Notes under the pieces: generated by a model
Seen by the model: only the letters and a program-made list of their open reading frames with translations
Databases searched by the model: none
What the model was told of the DNA's origin: nothing
Part shown: piece by piece, positions 24,848-34,581 of the stretch
Layout of the letters: every line of letters starts with the position of its first letter
How positions within the stretch are numbered: the stretch's first letter is position 1
Assembly (NCBI GenBank): GCA_963809425.1
Contig: CAWEJK010000004.1
Location: 1 to 64,000 of the forward strand
From: Fen-183 sp963809425
GTDB lineage: Bacteria; Acidobacteriota; Thermoanaerobaculia; UBA5066
Reading direction: 5' to 3'
DNA: 64,000 nucleotides
Position numbers and translations under genes: made by a program

Positions 24848-25980
24848 GGACAGCCCTCGTCCACGACTGGCTGACGGGAACCCGCGGCGGCGAGAAGGTG
24901 CTGCTGGAGCTGGTCCGGATCTTTCCGGGCGCGCCGGTCTTCACGCTCTTTCACTTCCCCGGCTCGCAGGCTCCCGAGATCGAGGCCGCCGACATCCGGA
25001 CGACGTTTCTCCAGAAGCTCGTCTCGCCGAACGCCGACTACCGCAAGCTGCTCCCCCTCTTCTTCGTCGCCGCCGAGACGTGGGACCTGTCGGGTTTCGA
25101 CCAGGTGGTCTCGACCTCCCACTGCGTCGCGAAGAACGCGAAGAAGGCTCCGGGCGCCTTCCATCTCTGCTACTGCCACACGCCGGTGCGGTACCTGCAC
25201 GACCAGTTCGACGACTACTTCCGCGGCCGGCCGGCCCTCGTGACCGCCGCGGCGCGCCTCGCGCGCGGCCCCCTCCGCGCGTGGGATCGCGCGGCCGTGC
25301 CCCGCGTCGACGCCTTCCTCGCGAACTCGGAGAACGTGAGGGCCCGAATCGGGCGACTCTGGGGACGCGGGGCGGAGGTCGTCTTCCCTCCCGTCGACAC
25401 CGGTTTCTACACGCCGCCGCCGCAGGGCACGCCCCGAAACGGCCTTTTCGTCGTCTCGGCGTTGGCCCCCTACAAGCGTCTCGAGGATGCCATCGACGCC
25501 GCGAACGCCCGCCGGCTGCCCCTCACGATCGCGGGGTTCGGGCCGGAGCGCGCGCGCCTCGCCGCCCGGGCCGGTGAGACGGTCAGATTCCTCGACACTC
25601 CCAAGGACGACATGCTGCGCGCGTGCTACCGGACCGCCGAGGCCGTTCTGATGCCCGGAGAGGAAGATTTCGGCATCGTGCCGCTCGAAGCGCAGGCGTG
25701 CGGGGCGCCCGTCGTGGCGCTGGGCCGCGGCGGGGCGACCGAGACGGTCCGGGACGGGGAAACGGGCGTTCTGTACGAAACCCCGGGCGCGCCGGGCCTC
25801 CTGACGGCTCTCGACCGCCTGCGCGGCCTCACGCTCGACCCTGCCGCCCTTGCCCGGAACGCCGCCCGTTTCTCGCCGGACGTCTTTCGGGGCCGATTCC
25901 TCACCGCCCTCGCGGCGGCGCGAAGCCGCGCCGAAAAGGGGCCCGAGGACGCTAGAATCGGCGGTCCGGAGCCCGTGTGA
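24844..25980 (+). CDS. GT4 glycosyltransferase, WbaZ-like mannosyltransferase
   Basis: 378 aa. RTALVHDWLTGTRGGEKVLLE is the characteristic opening of this GT4 subgroup, followed by CYCHTPVRYLHDQFDDY and the donor region MPGEEDFGIVPLEAQACGAPV. Likely transfers mannose to a growing undecaprenyl-linked repeat unit. GTG start overlapping the previous TGA, and its own TGA overlaps the next GTG. Confidence 0.88.
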   Translation: MRTALVHDWLTGTRGGEKVLLELVRIFPGAPVFTLFHFPGSQAPEIEAADIRTTFLQKLVSPNADYRKLLPLFFVAAETWDLSGFDQVVSTSHCVAKNAKKAPGAFHLCYCHTPVRYLHDQFDDYFRGRPALVTAAARLARGPLRAWDRAAVPRVDAFLANSENVRARIGRLWGRGAEVVFPPVDTGFYTPPPQGTPRNGLFVVSALAPYKRLEDAIDAANARRLPLTIAGFGPERARLAARAGETVRFLDTPKDDMLRACYRTAEAVLMPGEEDFGIVPLEAQACGAPVVALGRGGATETVRDGETGVLYETPGAPGLLTALDRLRGLTLDPAALARNAARFSPDVFRGRFLTALAAARSRAEKGPEDARIGGPEPV

Positions 25981-27377
25981 TTCGCCGCCAAACCCGCCGC
26001 CTCCAGGCCCTTTTCGTGGCCGCCGACATCCTCGCGACCGTGCTCGCGCTGGGCGCGGCGTGGCTCATCCGCTTCGAGTCGGTTTGGCCCACCCCGAAGG
26101 GCGCGCAGCCTTTCGAGAACTACGTCGCGTTCATCCCGATCCTGATCGCGATCTGGCCGGTCGTCTTCTACTTCCACCGGCTGTATCAGATCCGGCGCGA
26201 CCGATCGACGATCGACGAAGTGCTCGCGGTGATCGTCGCCGCGTCTCTCGGGACGATCCTGCTCGTCGGCCTCCTTTCGTTCTGGCGAGGCTTCACCTAC
26301 ACGAGCCGCCAGCTGCTCGTGCTGTTCCTTTTCCTGGATGTCCTCTTCGTCTCGCTCGTGCGCTTCGGGATCCGCAAGTACCTCGAGACCATGTGGTCCA
26401 CGGGCGCGGGCGTGCACCGGACCCTCATCGTGGGCGCGGGGCATACGGGGCGTGCCCTGGCCGACAAGCTGCTCGACCACCCCGCGACGGGCTTGAAGCC
26501 CGTTGGCTTCGCGGACGACGACCCCGCCAAGAGCACGAACCGATACCGCGGCCTCGTCGTCCTCGGGACGACGTCGGAGGTCACGGCGCTCATCCGCGCG
26601 CACGAGGTCGACACGGTGTTCCTGGCGCTGCCCGTCGAGGCCCACCGCACGATGCTCACGATTCTCAAGGAGGTCGGCAACGAAATGATCGACCTGAGGG
26701 TCGTGCCCGACCTGTTCCAGTACGTGACCTTCAAGGCCGGCGTCGAGGACTTCGACGGCCTGCCCGTCATCAACCTGACCCAGATGCCTCTCGAAGGCTG
26801 GAATTCCCTCGTGAAGCGGACGATGGACGTCGCGCTCTCGGCTCTCGGCCTCGTCGCGATCGCCGTTCTCTTCCCGGTCATCGCGCTCGCGATCTGGCTC
26901 GAAGACCGCGGCCCGATCTTCTACGCGCAGGAGCGCATGGGTCTCGACGGCCGGCTCTTCCGCATGCTCAAGTTCCGCTCGATGCGCGTCGACGCCGAGG
27001 ACGACGGCGCGCGCTGGACCGAGGAGAACGACCCGCGCCGCACGCGCGTGGGCGCGTTCCTGCGCAAGACCTCGCTCGACGAGCTGCCGCAGCTCGTCAA
27101 CGTCTTCACCGGCGAGATGTCCCTCGTGGGGCCCCGTCCGGAGCGCCCGGAGTTCGTGAGCACGTTCCGGGAGAAGTTCCCGCAGTACATGCTCCGCCAC
27201 CGTGTGCGCGCCGGCATCACGGGCTGGGCGCAGGTGCACGGCTGGCGCGGCAACACGAGCCTCTCCAAGCGGATCGAGTACGACCTCTACTACATCGAGA
27301 ACTGGTCGGTCGGCCTGGACGTGAAGATCCTCTGGCTCACGGTCAAGTGGGGCTTCACCCACAAGAACGCGTACTGA
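25977..27377 (+). CDS. Undecaprenyl-phosphate hexose-1-phosphate transferase (WcaJ/WbaP family)
   Basis: 466 aa. Four or five N-terminal helices (residues about 10-135), a nucleotide-binding-like middle domain (TLIVGAGHTGRALADKLL), a further helix at about 285-305, and the C-terminal catalytic domain with MLKFRSMRVDAE, GPRPERPEF and GITGWAQVHGWRG. It puts the first sugar phosphate on undecaprenyl phosphate. Last gene of the operon, converging with the 27396 gene across 18 bases. Confidence 0.92.
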   Translation: MIRRQTRRLQALFVAADILATVLALGAAWLIRFESVWPTPKGAQPFENYVAFIPILIAIWPVVFYFHRLYQIRRDRSTIDEVLAVIVAASLGTILLVGLLSFWRGFTYTSRQLLVLFLFLDVLFVSLVRFGIRKYLETMWSTGAGVHRTLIVGAGHTGRALADKLLDHPATGLKPVGFADDDPAKSTNRYRGLVVLGTTSEVTALIRAHEVDTVFLALPVEAHRTMLTILKEVGNEMIDLRVVPDLFQYVTFKAGVEDFDGLPVINLTQMPLEGWNSLVKRTMDVALSALGLVAIAVLFPVIALAIWLEDRGPIFYAQERMGLDGRLFRMLKFRSMRVDAEDDGARWTEENDPRRTRVGAFLRKTSLDELPQLVNVFTGEMSLVGPRPERPEFVSTFREKFPQYMLRHRVRAGITGWAQVHGWRGNTSLSKRIEYDLYYIENWSVGLDVKILWLTVKWGFTHKNAY

Positions 27378-27395
27378 CGCCGCCTCGCCCCGCGC

Positions 27396-30365
27396 TCAGA
27401 TCACGAGCGGGCGCCCCGCCTTGAGCCGCGTCGCGGCGCCTTCGAGGAGCTCCGCGTGCTCGCGCTCCTCCGCTTCCAGCTCGCGGTAGAGGCGCCACTC
27501 GGGCGAGGCCTCGGAGAACTTGCGCCCGGTCTCGAGGAAGAACCGGCCCGCGCGCTTCTCGAGGTGGACGGCGAGGCGCAGCAGCGCGACGCCGTCGGCG
27601 TCCTTCGAGGTCTCGACGCCCGAGAAGACGGCGAGCTGCGTCGGGGTCGGCCCCGCGACCGAGAGGTCCGGCGCCTCGAGGTGATAGCGCCGCGCGAGCG
27701 TCTCCATGTGCTCGCGCTCCATGGCCGAGAGCCGATGGAAGAGCTCGATGACCTCGGCGCTGGCTCCCGCGCGCACCATCGCCTCCGCCCCGCGGGCGTA
27801 AAAGAGCACGCCGCCGATCTCGATCTCGTACGCGCGCCGCACGGCCTCGGCGAGCGCGCCTTCCGGGGTCGAGAGCTCCTCGCGGGGCTCGAATGCGCCG
27901 CCGCAGATCGGGCACAGTCCGTACGGGAAGGCGAAGCCCTCGGAGACCTTCTGGCAGGACGTGCACCGGAAGGAAAGCCGCTCGCCCGCGCAGCAGACGT
28001 AGTCCTCGCCCGCCTCGATCGGGCGCCGGCACGTCTTGCACACGGATTCGGCAGGCACGGCCACGGCCGGGATCTTCGATTCCGCGCGCATTTCGGGAGG
28101 CCAGACGCGGTTCTTCAGGTACGACGTGATCGCCCGGGCCGCTCTCCGGCCGGCGCCGAGCGCGAGGATCACGGTGGCGGCGCCGGTGACGATGTCGCCG
28201 CCGGCGAAGACACCCGGCAGGTTCGCGGCCTGCGTCGTCTCGTCGACGTTGATGTACCCGTCGCCGCGCACGCCGAGCCCCGGCGTGGACCGCGCGATGA
28301 CCGGGTTCGCGCGCGTGCCGAGCGCGTAAATGACGGTGTCGCACTCGAACGTCTCCATCTCGCCGGGAATGGGAACGGGGCGCCGGCGGCCGGAGGCGTC
28401 CGGGGGACCCAGCTCCATCTTCTGGCAGACGAGAGCCTTCACGCCGCCCTTGTCGTCCGTGACGATCTCGGTCGGCCCCCGCAGCCAGTGGAACGTGATG
28501 CCCTCTTCCTCCGCGTGGCGAAGCTCCTCGACGCGGGCGGGAGCCTCCGCCTTCGTGCGCCGGTAGACGCAGCGGACCAGCTCGGCGCCGAGGCGCTTGG
28601 ACACGCGCAGGCAGTCCATCGCCGTGTTGCCCGCTCCGATGACGACGATGCGTTGCCCGAGCGTCACGGGGGTGTCCTCGTACGGGAAGTTGTCGCCTCC
28701 CATGAGGTTCACGCGCGTGAGGAACTCGTTCGCGCTGTAGACCTGCCCGGCGAACTCGCCCGGGATGCCGAGAAAGGCCGGGGCGCCCGCGCCCGTTCCC
28801 ACGAAAACGGCGTCGAAGCCGCGCTCGCCGAGAAGCTGCGGAATCGTGAACGTCTTGCCGATGACCTTGTTCGTCTCGAAGCGGACGCCCATGTCCGCGA
28901 GCTGCTTCACTTCGCGGTCGATGATGTTCCGCGGCAGCCGGAAAGACGGGATCCCGTATCGCAGGACGCCCCCGATGACGTGCAGCGCCTCGAAGATCGT
29001 GACCTCCGCGCCGTCGCGCGCGAGGTCGCCCGCGCAGGCGAGGCCGGCCGGGCCGGAGCCCACGACCGCGACCTTGCCGATCGGCGCCGCCGGGCGCGGG
29101 GGCGGGGCGGTGACGGGCGCATGGTCGCCCACGAAGCGTTCGAGCCGTCCGATCGCGACCGGCTCCATCTTCTTGACGAGGATGCACTGCACCTCGCACT
29201 GGCTTTCCTGCGGACAGACGCGGCCGCACACGGACGGGAAGTGGTTCGTCTCACGGATCACGGCCGCGGCGCCCGCGATGTCGCGCACGAGAAGGTGCCG
29301 GATGAATCGCGGGATGTCGATCGCGACCGGGCAGCCCTGGACGCAGGACGGCCGGAGGCACTGGATGCAGCGTTCGGCTTCCGTGAGAGCATCGGCGATC
29401 GTGTAGCCGAGGTTCACCTCGAGGAAGTTGTGCGCGCGCTCTTCCGCGTTTCGCTCGGCCATCTTCGTGGCATGCGGCGCCACGTCTTTCAGCTTCTTGT
29501 AGTTGCGCTTCTCTTCGTCGAAGAGCACCTTCTCGATGTTGCAGGTGTGTGCGAAGTCCTCGTTCGCGCGCGTCTCCTGCGTCTTGAAGCGCTGCTGCCG
29601 CATCATGAGCTCGGCGAAGTCGATCTTGTGCGCGTCGAAGTCGGGGCCCTCGACGCACGCGAACTTGATCTGGCCGTCGACGCTGACGCGGCAGGAGCCG
29701 CACATTCCGGTGCCGTCCACCATGATCGCGTTCAGGCTCACGGCCGTCGGCACGCCGCGCGGGCGCGTGACCTCCGTGCAGGCGCGCATCATCGGGAGCG
29801 GTCCGATCGCCACGACCTGGTCGACCTTCTCCTTCGACAGGACGTCCTCGAGCGCGGCCGTGACGAATCCCGGCCGGCCGTACGTGCCGTCGTCCGTGCA
29901 GACGATCAGGTCGTCGCAGTATTTCCTGAACCGGTCCTCCCAGAACACGAGGTCCTTCGAGCGGAAGCCGATGATTCCCGTGACGCGGTTGCCGGCCTCC
30001 TTGAAGGCGCGGAGCTGGGGAAACACCGGCGCGACCCCGAGACCGCCGCCCACGAGGACGACGTGCCCGACCTTGTTCACGTGGCTCGGCATCCCGAGCG
30101 GCCCGACGAAGTCGAGAAACGTGTCGCCTTCCTGGTACGCGGCCATCATCTCGCGCGTCGTCTTGCCGATCGCCTGGATGACGATCGTCACGGTGCCCCA
30201 CTCGCGGTCGTAGTCGGCCACCGTCAGGGGGATCCGCTCGCCTCCCTCGCGGAGGCGCAGCATGACGAAGTGCCCCGGCTGGGCGGCGCGGGCCACGTCG
30301 GGCGCGTACACGTCCCAGAGGAACGTCGATTCCGAAAACTGGTGCCGGCGGACGATCTCGTACAT
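27396..30365 (-). CDS. NfnB-NfnA fusion with zinc ribbon and ferritin-like domain
   Basis: 989 aa. Residues 1-275: ferredoxin-NADP reductase-like FAD/NAD domain with a C-terminal [2Fe-2S]-type cysteine set (GMCGSCRVSVDG...ACVEG), as in NfnB/SudB. Residues about 320-780: GltD/NfnA-like, with CIQCLRPSCVQGCP and CGRVCPQESQCEVQC for [4Fe-4S] clusters, FAD site VGSGPAGLACAGD and NAD(P) site VIGAGNTAMDCL. Residues about 795-850: zinc-ribbon pairs CKTC, CTSC, CPICGG. Residues about 865-985: rubrerythrin-like helices with EREHMETL and EEREHAELLE. The start ATG 30365 (MYEIVRRHQFSE) is the family N-terminus. The first two parts suggest NADH/ferredoxin/NADP transhydrogenation; the tail suggests a peroxide-linked role. 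Confidence 0.85.
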   Translation of the reverse strand: MYEIVRRHQFSESTFLWDVYAPDVARAAQPGHFVMLRLREGGERIPLTVADYDREWGTVTIVIQAIGKTTREMMAAYQEGDTFLDFVGPLGMPSHVNKVGHVVLVGGGLGVAPVFPQLRAFKEAGNRVTGIIGFRSKDLVFWEDRFRKYCDDLIVCTDDGTYGRPGFVTAALEDVLSKEKVDQVVAIGPLPMMRACTEVTRPRGVPTAVSLNAIMVDGTGMCGSCRVSVDGQIKFACVEGPDFDAHKIDFAELMMRQQRFKTQETRANEDFAHTCNIEKVLFDEEKRNYKKLKDVAPHATKMAERNAEERAHNFLEVNLGYTIADALTEAERCIQCLRPSCVQGCPVAIDIPRFIRHLLVRDIAGAAAVIRETNHFPSVCGRVCPQESQCEVQCILVKKMEPVAIGRLERFVGDHAPVTAPPPRPAAPIGKVAVVGSGPAGLACAGDLARDGAEVTIFEALHVIGGVLRYGIPSFRLPRNIIDREVKQLADMGVRFETNKVIGKTFTIPQLLGERGFDAVFVGTGAGAPAFLGIPGEFAGQVYSANEFLTRVNLMGGDNFPYEDTPVTLGQRIVVIGAGNTAMDCLRVSKRLGAELVRCVYRRTKAEAPARVEELRHAEEEGITFHWLRGPTEIVTDDKGGVKALVCQKMELGPPDASGRRRPVPIPGEMETFECDTVIYALGTRANPVIARSTPGLGVRGDGYINVDETTQAANLPGVFAGGDIVTGAATVILALGAGRRAARAITSYLKNRVWPPEMRAESKIPAVAVPAESVCKTCRRPIEAGEDYVCCAGERLSFRCTSCQKVSEGFAFPYGLCPICGGAFEPREELSTPEGALAEAVRRAYEIEIGGVLFYARGAEAMVRAGASAEVIELFHRLSAMEREHMETLARRYHLEAPDLSVAGPTPTQLAVFSGVETSKDADGVALLRLAVHLEKRAGRFFLETGRKFSEASPEWRLYRELEAEEREHAELLEGAATRLKAGRPLVI

Positions 30366-30453
30366 GGCCCCGGATTCTCCGGATCGGGGGGGCCGGGGGC
30401 TATGGTGCAAACCGATCAGGGCCGCCCGGCCCGAAGGGGGCGGCCGGGGTCCC

Positions 30454-32010
30454 TCAGGGCCGCGCGGACCGCAGAATCCGGGGGACGAGCATCAGGGCGG
30501 CGCCGTAGAGGACGAACGTCGCGACGAGCGTGCTCGGGCGCCCCTGCGGGAGATCCTCGAACACCAGCTTGAACGCGGAGAATGCCAGCACCGGATAGGC
30601 GAGCCGGGCGAGGGGGGAGAGCGTCGGGAGCCGCCGGCCCGAGGCGAGAAGCACCGAGGCGGCGGCGAGGACGGCGCTGCGCACGGAAGCCGTGAGGCCC
30701 GGGTCTCCGTCGGAAGCGACGAGCAGCGCGAGCCCCCGCGCGGCGAGCGCGCCGGCCCCCACGATCGAAACGCAGGCCAGCGCGAACATGGCCCCGCGCG
30801 CGGCGGGCCCGCTTTGACCGGCGCGCACGCGGCGCGCGAGGAGCGCCGTCGCCGCGGCCGACATCGACAGAACGAGAACGGCGTCCGGGGACGGCATCCC
30901 GGCGGCCGGCGGACCGAGGAAGGCGTGTCCGGCAAACGCGCCGAGCCCCGAGACGTAGGCCCCCGCCGCGAGCAGGACCGCGCCATACGCCGGAGCGATC
31001 GAGCCGACGGCGCGGGCCGGCGCGACGGCCGCCGCGAATCCGGCGAGGCCCCAGACGAGCGCGGGCGGAACGCCGGCCAACGGCGTGAGCCGCGAGACGG
31101 CGAAGACGATGAGGAAGAGAGCCGCTCCCATCTGAACGGCCTCGAAGGCGTCGGGACTTCCCGCGCGGGAGGACGCGCGCCGGATCGTCCCCGCGAGAGG
31201 CGCGGCGAAGAGCGCGAGGGCGAGCGCGAGGACGGCGCCCGCAGAGAGTCCCGCGTATGCCTCGGGAAGACCCTCGGGGCGCGACGCGATCCAGACGACC
31301 TCGAGCACGACGAGATCCGCGACGACCGCGGGCGCCCAGGGGAGCCCGGGCCAGTCGGTGCGAACCGACGCCGCCCAGGAGACCGCCGTGAGAAGGGCCA
31401 GGAACGCCGCGAAGGCGACGAGCGCATGCGTCGTCACGAGGAGCGCGATCGCGGCCACGAGGGCCGAGAGCACGGAGGCCCAGGCCAGCGCGTGCAGGTT
31501 CCGGCGAACGGACGCGGCGAGGGCGGCGACGGCCACGGCGAAGAGCGCGCCCGCGGCTGCCGCCGGCGGCAGCACGCTGAACCGCGTGGACGCCTCCCAG
31601 ACGAGAGGACACGCGATGACGAGCGCCGTGACTCCCCAGGCCGTCGCGGCGGCGGGTCCCGCCCGGCCCGCGCGGTCGGCGACGACGAGCCAGGTCATCG
31701 CGTAGGCGAGCCCCAGCGCCACCCCCGCGCCTCGCGGCAGCGTGCCCGAGTCCGTGAGCGCGCGCACGAGAAACGCGCCGGCGAGAACGAAGAGACACTT
31801 GCCCGCGAGCGCGGCGTACGCAGGCAGCGGGGATTCCGGCGCAACGAGCGCCGCCGGGGCCGGCGCGGCGGGAGGGACGGGCGCGGGCCCCGGGCCCTTC
31901 GCGGCCGCTCCCTCGAGCGCGGCCAGCCGCGCCTCCACCGACCGGAGCGACTCGGCCAGCGCAGCGACCTGCTTCGCGAGCTCCGGGCCCGAGTCGTCCA
32001 TGGCGGTCAA
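30454..32010 (-). CDS. Polytopic membrane protein, DUF2339-like
   Basis: 518 aa. An N-terminal coiled-coil-like segment (AKQVAALAESLRSVEARLAALEG, residues 10-33), a proline/alanine linker, then about 14 hydrophobic helices to the C-terminus. Architecture fits DUF2339 membrane proteins, whose function is unknown. It follows the NrfD gene by 42 bases and may share its transcript. Confidence 0.6.
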   Translation of the reverse strand: MTAMDDSGPELAKQVAALAESLRSVEARLAALEGAAAKGPGPAPVPPAAPAPAALVAPESPLPAYAALAGKCLFVLAGAFLVRALTDSGTLPRGAGVALGLAYAMTWLVVADRAGRAGPAAATAWGVTALVIACPLVWEASTRFSVLPPAAAAGALFAVAVAALAASVRRNLHALAWASVLSALVAAIALLVTTHALVAFAAFLALLTAVSWAASVRTDWPGLPWAPAVVADLVVLEVVWIASRPEGLPEAYAGLSAGAVLALALALFAAPLAGTIRRASSRAGSPDAFEAVQMGAALFLIVFAVSRLTPLAGVPPALVWGLAGFAAAVAPARAVGSIAPAYGAVLLAAGAYVSGLGAFAGHAFLGPPAAGMPSPDAVLVLSMSAAATALLARRVRAGQSGPAARGAMFALACVSIVGAGALAARGLALLVASDGDPGLTASVRSAVLAAASVLLASGRRLPTLSPLARLAYPVLAFSAFKLVFEDLPQGRPSTLVATFVLYGAALMLVPRILRSARP

Positions 32011-32052
32011 ACCCCCGACGCGGCGCTCAAAGGCACCCCTGTGGGCGGAAGC

Positions 32053-33231
32053 TCAGACCGCCGCCTTCTCCTCGTCGAAGGGTGGCAGCAGCTTCACGAG
32101 TCCCCAGAGGATCACGAACGGAAGGATCATCAGGAGAATCGCGGGAAGCAGCCCCTCCTTCGTGGCGAATGCCATCTTGTAGGTCGTGTACCCGAGGAAG
32201 CTCTTCGAGAAGAGCTGCCCGCCGATGACGACATTCCACCGCATCGCGAAGATGCCCATCAGCGTGAGGAGGCCCGCGACGGCGTAGATGCCCTTTCGGG
32301 CTCCGTCCGTGAGCTTCACGAGCTGGATGAACGCGAGCATGGCGATCGGGATGATCGTGCCGAAGACGATCTGGACGAGGATCTGGGACGTGTAGAGCCG
32401 CGTATGGACCATGAAGTCGAGGCTCTGGAACGACTCGTCCGCCTCGTAGATGCGGTGGATCAGGTCGAGCATCTCGAGCGTGAAATCGACCAGGAACGCG
32501 TACATGAGGTAGCGGGCGATCGTGTCGACGCAGGGCATGTCGATGGGAATGCCCTTCAGGAAGCAGACGAGCATGTACATGAGGAGCACGAGGGCGATGC
32601 CCGAGACGATGGCCGAGAAGAGGAACACGATCGGCATGACGGGCGTGGACCACCACGGGTTCGCCTTCACCGAGCCGAAGATGAACCCGACGTAGCCGTG
32701 CAGAAGGAGGGCCGACGGGATGCCCACGATCGTGATGAAGCGCCCGAGCTTGTCGTCGATGCGGAGCGACTCCTCGCTGATGTTGTCGACGCCGAGCGTG
32801 AGGACCCGGTAGAGCGTCTTCTTCCAGCCCGTCTCGGACCGGGCCAGGAGAACCATGTCCTTGCGATAGTCGAGCCAGATCTCGAGGACGAGGACCGCCA
32901 TGAGGTACCACAGGTAGATGAACCCGAACATCGCCATCGCCGAGCTCGTGTGCGGCGTGAGGTACATCTCGATGGAGCGCTCCGGGTGGCCGAGGTGGAG
33001 CTGCAGGGGCAGCGGCGCGACGAGGAGAAACGCGAGCGCGGAGAGCAGCGCGAGCCGGTACGTCGGCTTGACCGCCGCCACGTTGAAGACGCGCTCGAGC
33101 GACGCGAGGATGAAGGCGCCGGCGACGAGGCCGGTCGTGAACGGGTACAGGACGATGAGGACGCTCCACTGGAGCTCGACCTCGTTCGGGTACATGTACC
33201 CCTGGATGGCGTGCAGAAGCGCTTCGTCCAT
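32053..33231 (-). CDS. NrfD/PsrC-family quinone-interacting membrane subunit
   Basis: 392 aa with eight or more transmembrane helices (for example SVLIVLYPFTTGLVAGAFIL and ILVQIVFGTIIPIAMLAFI). This family passes electrons between quinones and a partner iron-sulfur subunit; the partner is the gene immediately upstream (four-base gap). No molybdopterin catalytic subunit is nearby, so this is an electron-transfer module feeding or drawing from cytochromes. Confidence 0.85.
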   Translation of the reverse strand: MDEALLHAIQGYMYPNEVELQWSVLIVLYPFTTGLVAGAFILASLERVFNVAAVKPTYRLALLSALAFLLVAPLPLQLHLGHPERSIEMYLTPHTSSAMAMFGFIYLWYLMAVLVLEIWLDYRKDMVLLARSETGWKKTLYRVLTLGVDNISEESLRIDDKLGRFITIVGIPSALLLHGYVGFIFGSVKANPWWSTPVMPIVFLFSAIVSGIALVLLMYMLVCFLKGIPIDMPCVDTIARYLMYAFLVDFTLEMLDLIHRIYEADESFQSLDFMVHTRLYTSQILVQIVFGTIIPIAMLAFIQLVKLTDGARKGIYAVAGLLTLMGIFAMRWNVVIGGQLFSKSFLGYTTYKMAFATKEGLLPAILLMILPFVILWGLVKLLPPFDEEKAAV

Positions 33232-33234
33232 TCC

Positions 33235-33993
33235 CTACCTCACCGACCCGTCGAGGGCGTTGTAGAAGAGCTTCGAGCCCGTGGCCATCTGCGGCTTGAG
33301 GACGTGCACCTTGTGCGTGCGGAGGAACTCGTGGACCGGGTCCCTCGCGTCCTTGAGGTCGACGAGCTGGCGCGCGCCCGTCGGGCAGCTCTCGCAGCAT
33401 GCCGTCGTGAGGCCCTTCGTGATCCGGTGGTAGCAGAGGTTGCACTTGTCGACCGTGTTCGTGCGCGGGTCGATGAACCGGCACCCGTACGGGCAGGCCT
33501 GCACGCAGTAGCGGCAGCCGAGGCAGTACGTCTTGTCGACGAGGACGGCGCCGTCGGGGCTCTCGAACGTGGCGCCCACGGGGCACACCTGCGTGCAGGG
33601 CGAGTGCGCGCACTGGTTGCAGAGCTTCGGCACGAAGAAGTTCTTCGAGCCGTCGCCGGCCGCGTACTTTTCGGGAAAGCCGTTGTAGCCGCCGTCGGGC
33701 GAGTCGACGTCGGGATGCTCCGCCCTGCCTTCGATGTGGTAGCGCTCGACCCAGGTCCGGAAGAAAAACGGCTCGAGGGGCACGTCGTTCTCCGCTTTGC
33801 AGGCCCGCACGCAGTTGCCGCAGCCGATGCACTTGTCGATGTCGACGATCATTCCCCAGTAGTGCTCGGCCGTCTTGTAGGCGGGCTCCTCCGCCTTGCC
33901 GGTCTCCACGGCCTCGAGGTATGCGGCCGCCGGCGCCGTCAGCACGAGGAGCTTTCCGGCCGTGAGCACGAAGTCGCGGCGGTCGGAACTCAT
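33235..33993 (-). CDS. Periplasmic four-cluster ferredoxin subunit (NrfC/PsrB/DmsB-like)
   Basis: 252 aa. The N-terminus has a twin-arginine-like signal (SSDRRDFVLTAGKLLVLTAP). Cysteine groups CIGCGNCVRACKAE, CNQCAHSPCTQVCP, CLGCRYCVQACPYGC and CNLCYHRI...CCESCP bind four [4Fe-4S] clusters. The ATG at 33993 overlaps the stop of the tetraheme gene (ATGA). It should dock on the NrfD protein and exchange electrons with the multiheme cytochromes upstream. Confidence 0.9.
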   Translation of the reverse strand: MSSDRRDFVLTAGKLLVLTAPAAAYLEAVETGKAEEPAYKTAEHYWGMIVDIDKCIGCGNCVRACKAENDVPLEPFFFRTWVERYHIEGRAEHPDVDSPDGGYNGFPEKYAAGDGSKNFFVPKLCNQCAHSPCTQVCPVGATFESPDGAVLVDKTYCLGCRYCVQACPYGCRFIDPRTNTVDKCNLCYHRITKGLTTACCESCPTGARQLVDLKDARDPVHEFLRTHKVHVLKPQMATGSKLFYNALDGSVR

Positions 33994-34460
33994 TTCTTGG
34001 GCTCCTTGTCGGGGGCGTGCGGGGAGTGGCAGCCGTTGCACGCCCCGCCGTCGAAGTGGTTCTTCGGGTCTATCTGGGGGAACTTCCCCGGTTTCGCGAC
34101 GTTCGCGAGGTGGCAGGTGAAGCAGATCGTCTTCGCGTCGGGCTTGACCGCCTTGCCCGCGGACGGATCCTCGGCGTGTTTCGCGAGGGCCCCGTGGCAG
34201 GCCTCGCAGCCGACTCCGGCGTGCTTGCCGCCCTTGAGGGCGTCCCGCTCGTCCGTGTGGCACTCGATGCAGGCGGCCCGGCCCGCGAACCGCGGCGCGC
34301 GCACGCGGTTGTCGGCGAGGGCACCGGCGCGGTAGTGCCCGTACAGGCCGAACCCCTTCGGAACGAATACGGCCCGCACGATCAGGAACAGGACGACGCC
34401 CGCCGCGAAGAGCGCCGCCATGCGGAACAGATGCTCCTTGTCCTTCAGGAACCGATTCAT
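33990..34460 (-). CDS. Membrane-anchored tetraheme cytochrome c
   Basis: 156 aa. One N-terminal anchor (LFRMAALFAAGVVLFLIVRAV) and four heme sites: CIECH, CEACH, CFTCH and CNGCH. NapC/NrfH-like in size and layout. Coupled to the ferredoxin gene. It likely links the quinone module to periplasmic acceptors; the terminal acceptor is not encoded here. Confidence 0.85.
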   Translation of the reverse strand: MNRFLKDKEHLFRMAALFAAGVVLFLIVRAVFVPKGFGLYGHYRAGALADNRVRAPRFAGRAACIECHTDERDALKGGKHAGVGCEACHGALAKHAEDPSAGKAVKPDAKTICFTCHLANVAKPGKFPQIDPKNHFDGGACNGCHSPHAPDKEPKK

Positions 34461-34542
34461 GATCGGGAGACGATGAGTTCACGGCGGCCGCCTGCCAATG
34501 ATTCAAACGGCCTATTCCCCGGTACTTCTCTCCCGGAGCAAC

Positions 34543-34572
34543 GCCGGCCGTCCCTGAAACCGGACGGCCGGC
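34543..34572 (-). terminator. Strong hairpin downstream of the cytochrome b-c fusion
   Basis: GCCGGCCGTCC (34543-34553) and GGACGGCCGGC (34562-34572) form a perfect 11-bp stem with an eight-base loop, ten bases after the stop of the minus-strand gene at 34582. No T-run follows, so it may be a terminator, an attenuator or an mRNA-stabilising end. Confidence 0.5.
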
Positions 34573-34581
34573 GACGGTCCG

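Noticed and set aside
25952..25957. TAGAAT before the WcaJ-like gene as a promoter
   Set aside because: It lies within the preceding coding sequence and the genes are coupled by a GTGA overlap; chance occurrence is likely.
25626..34335. Very long open frames opposite or overlapping the sugar-transferase, NfnAB, and cytochrome genes
   Set aside because: Arg/Ala/Gly/His-rich translations with no family motifs; they are high-GC shadows of the annotated genes.
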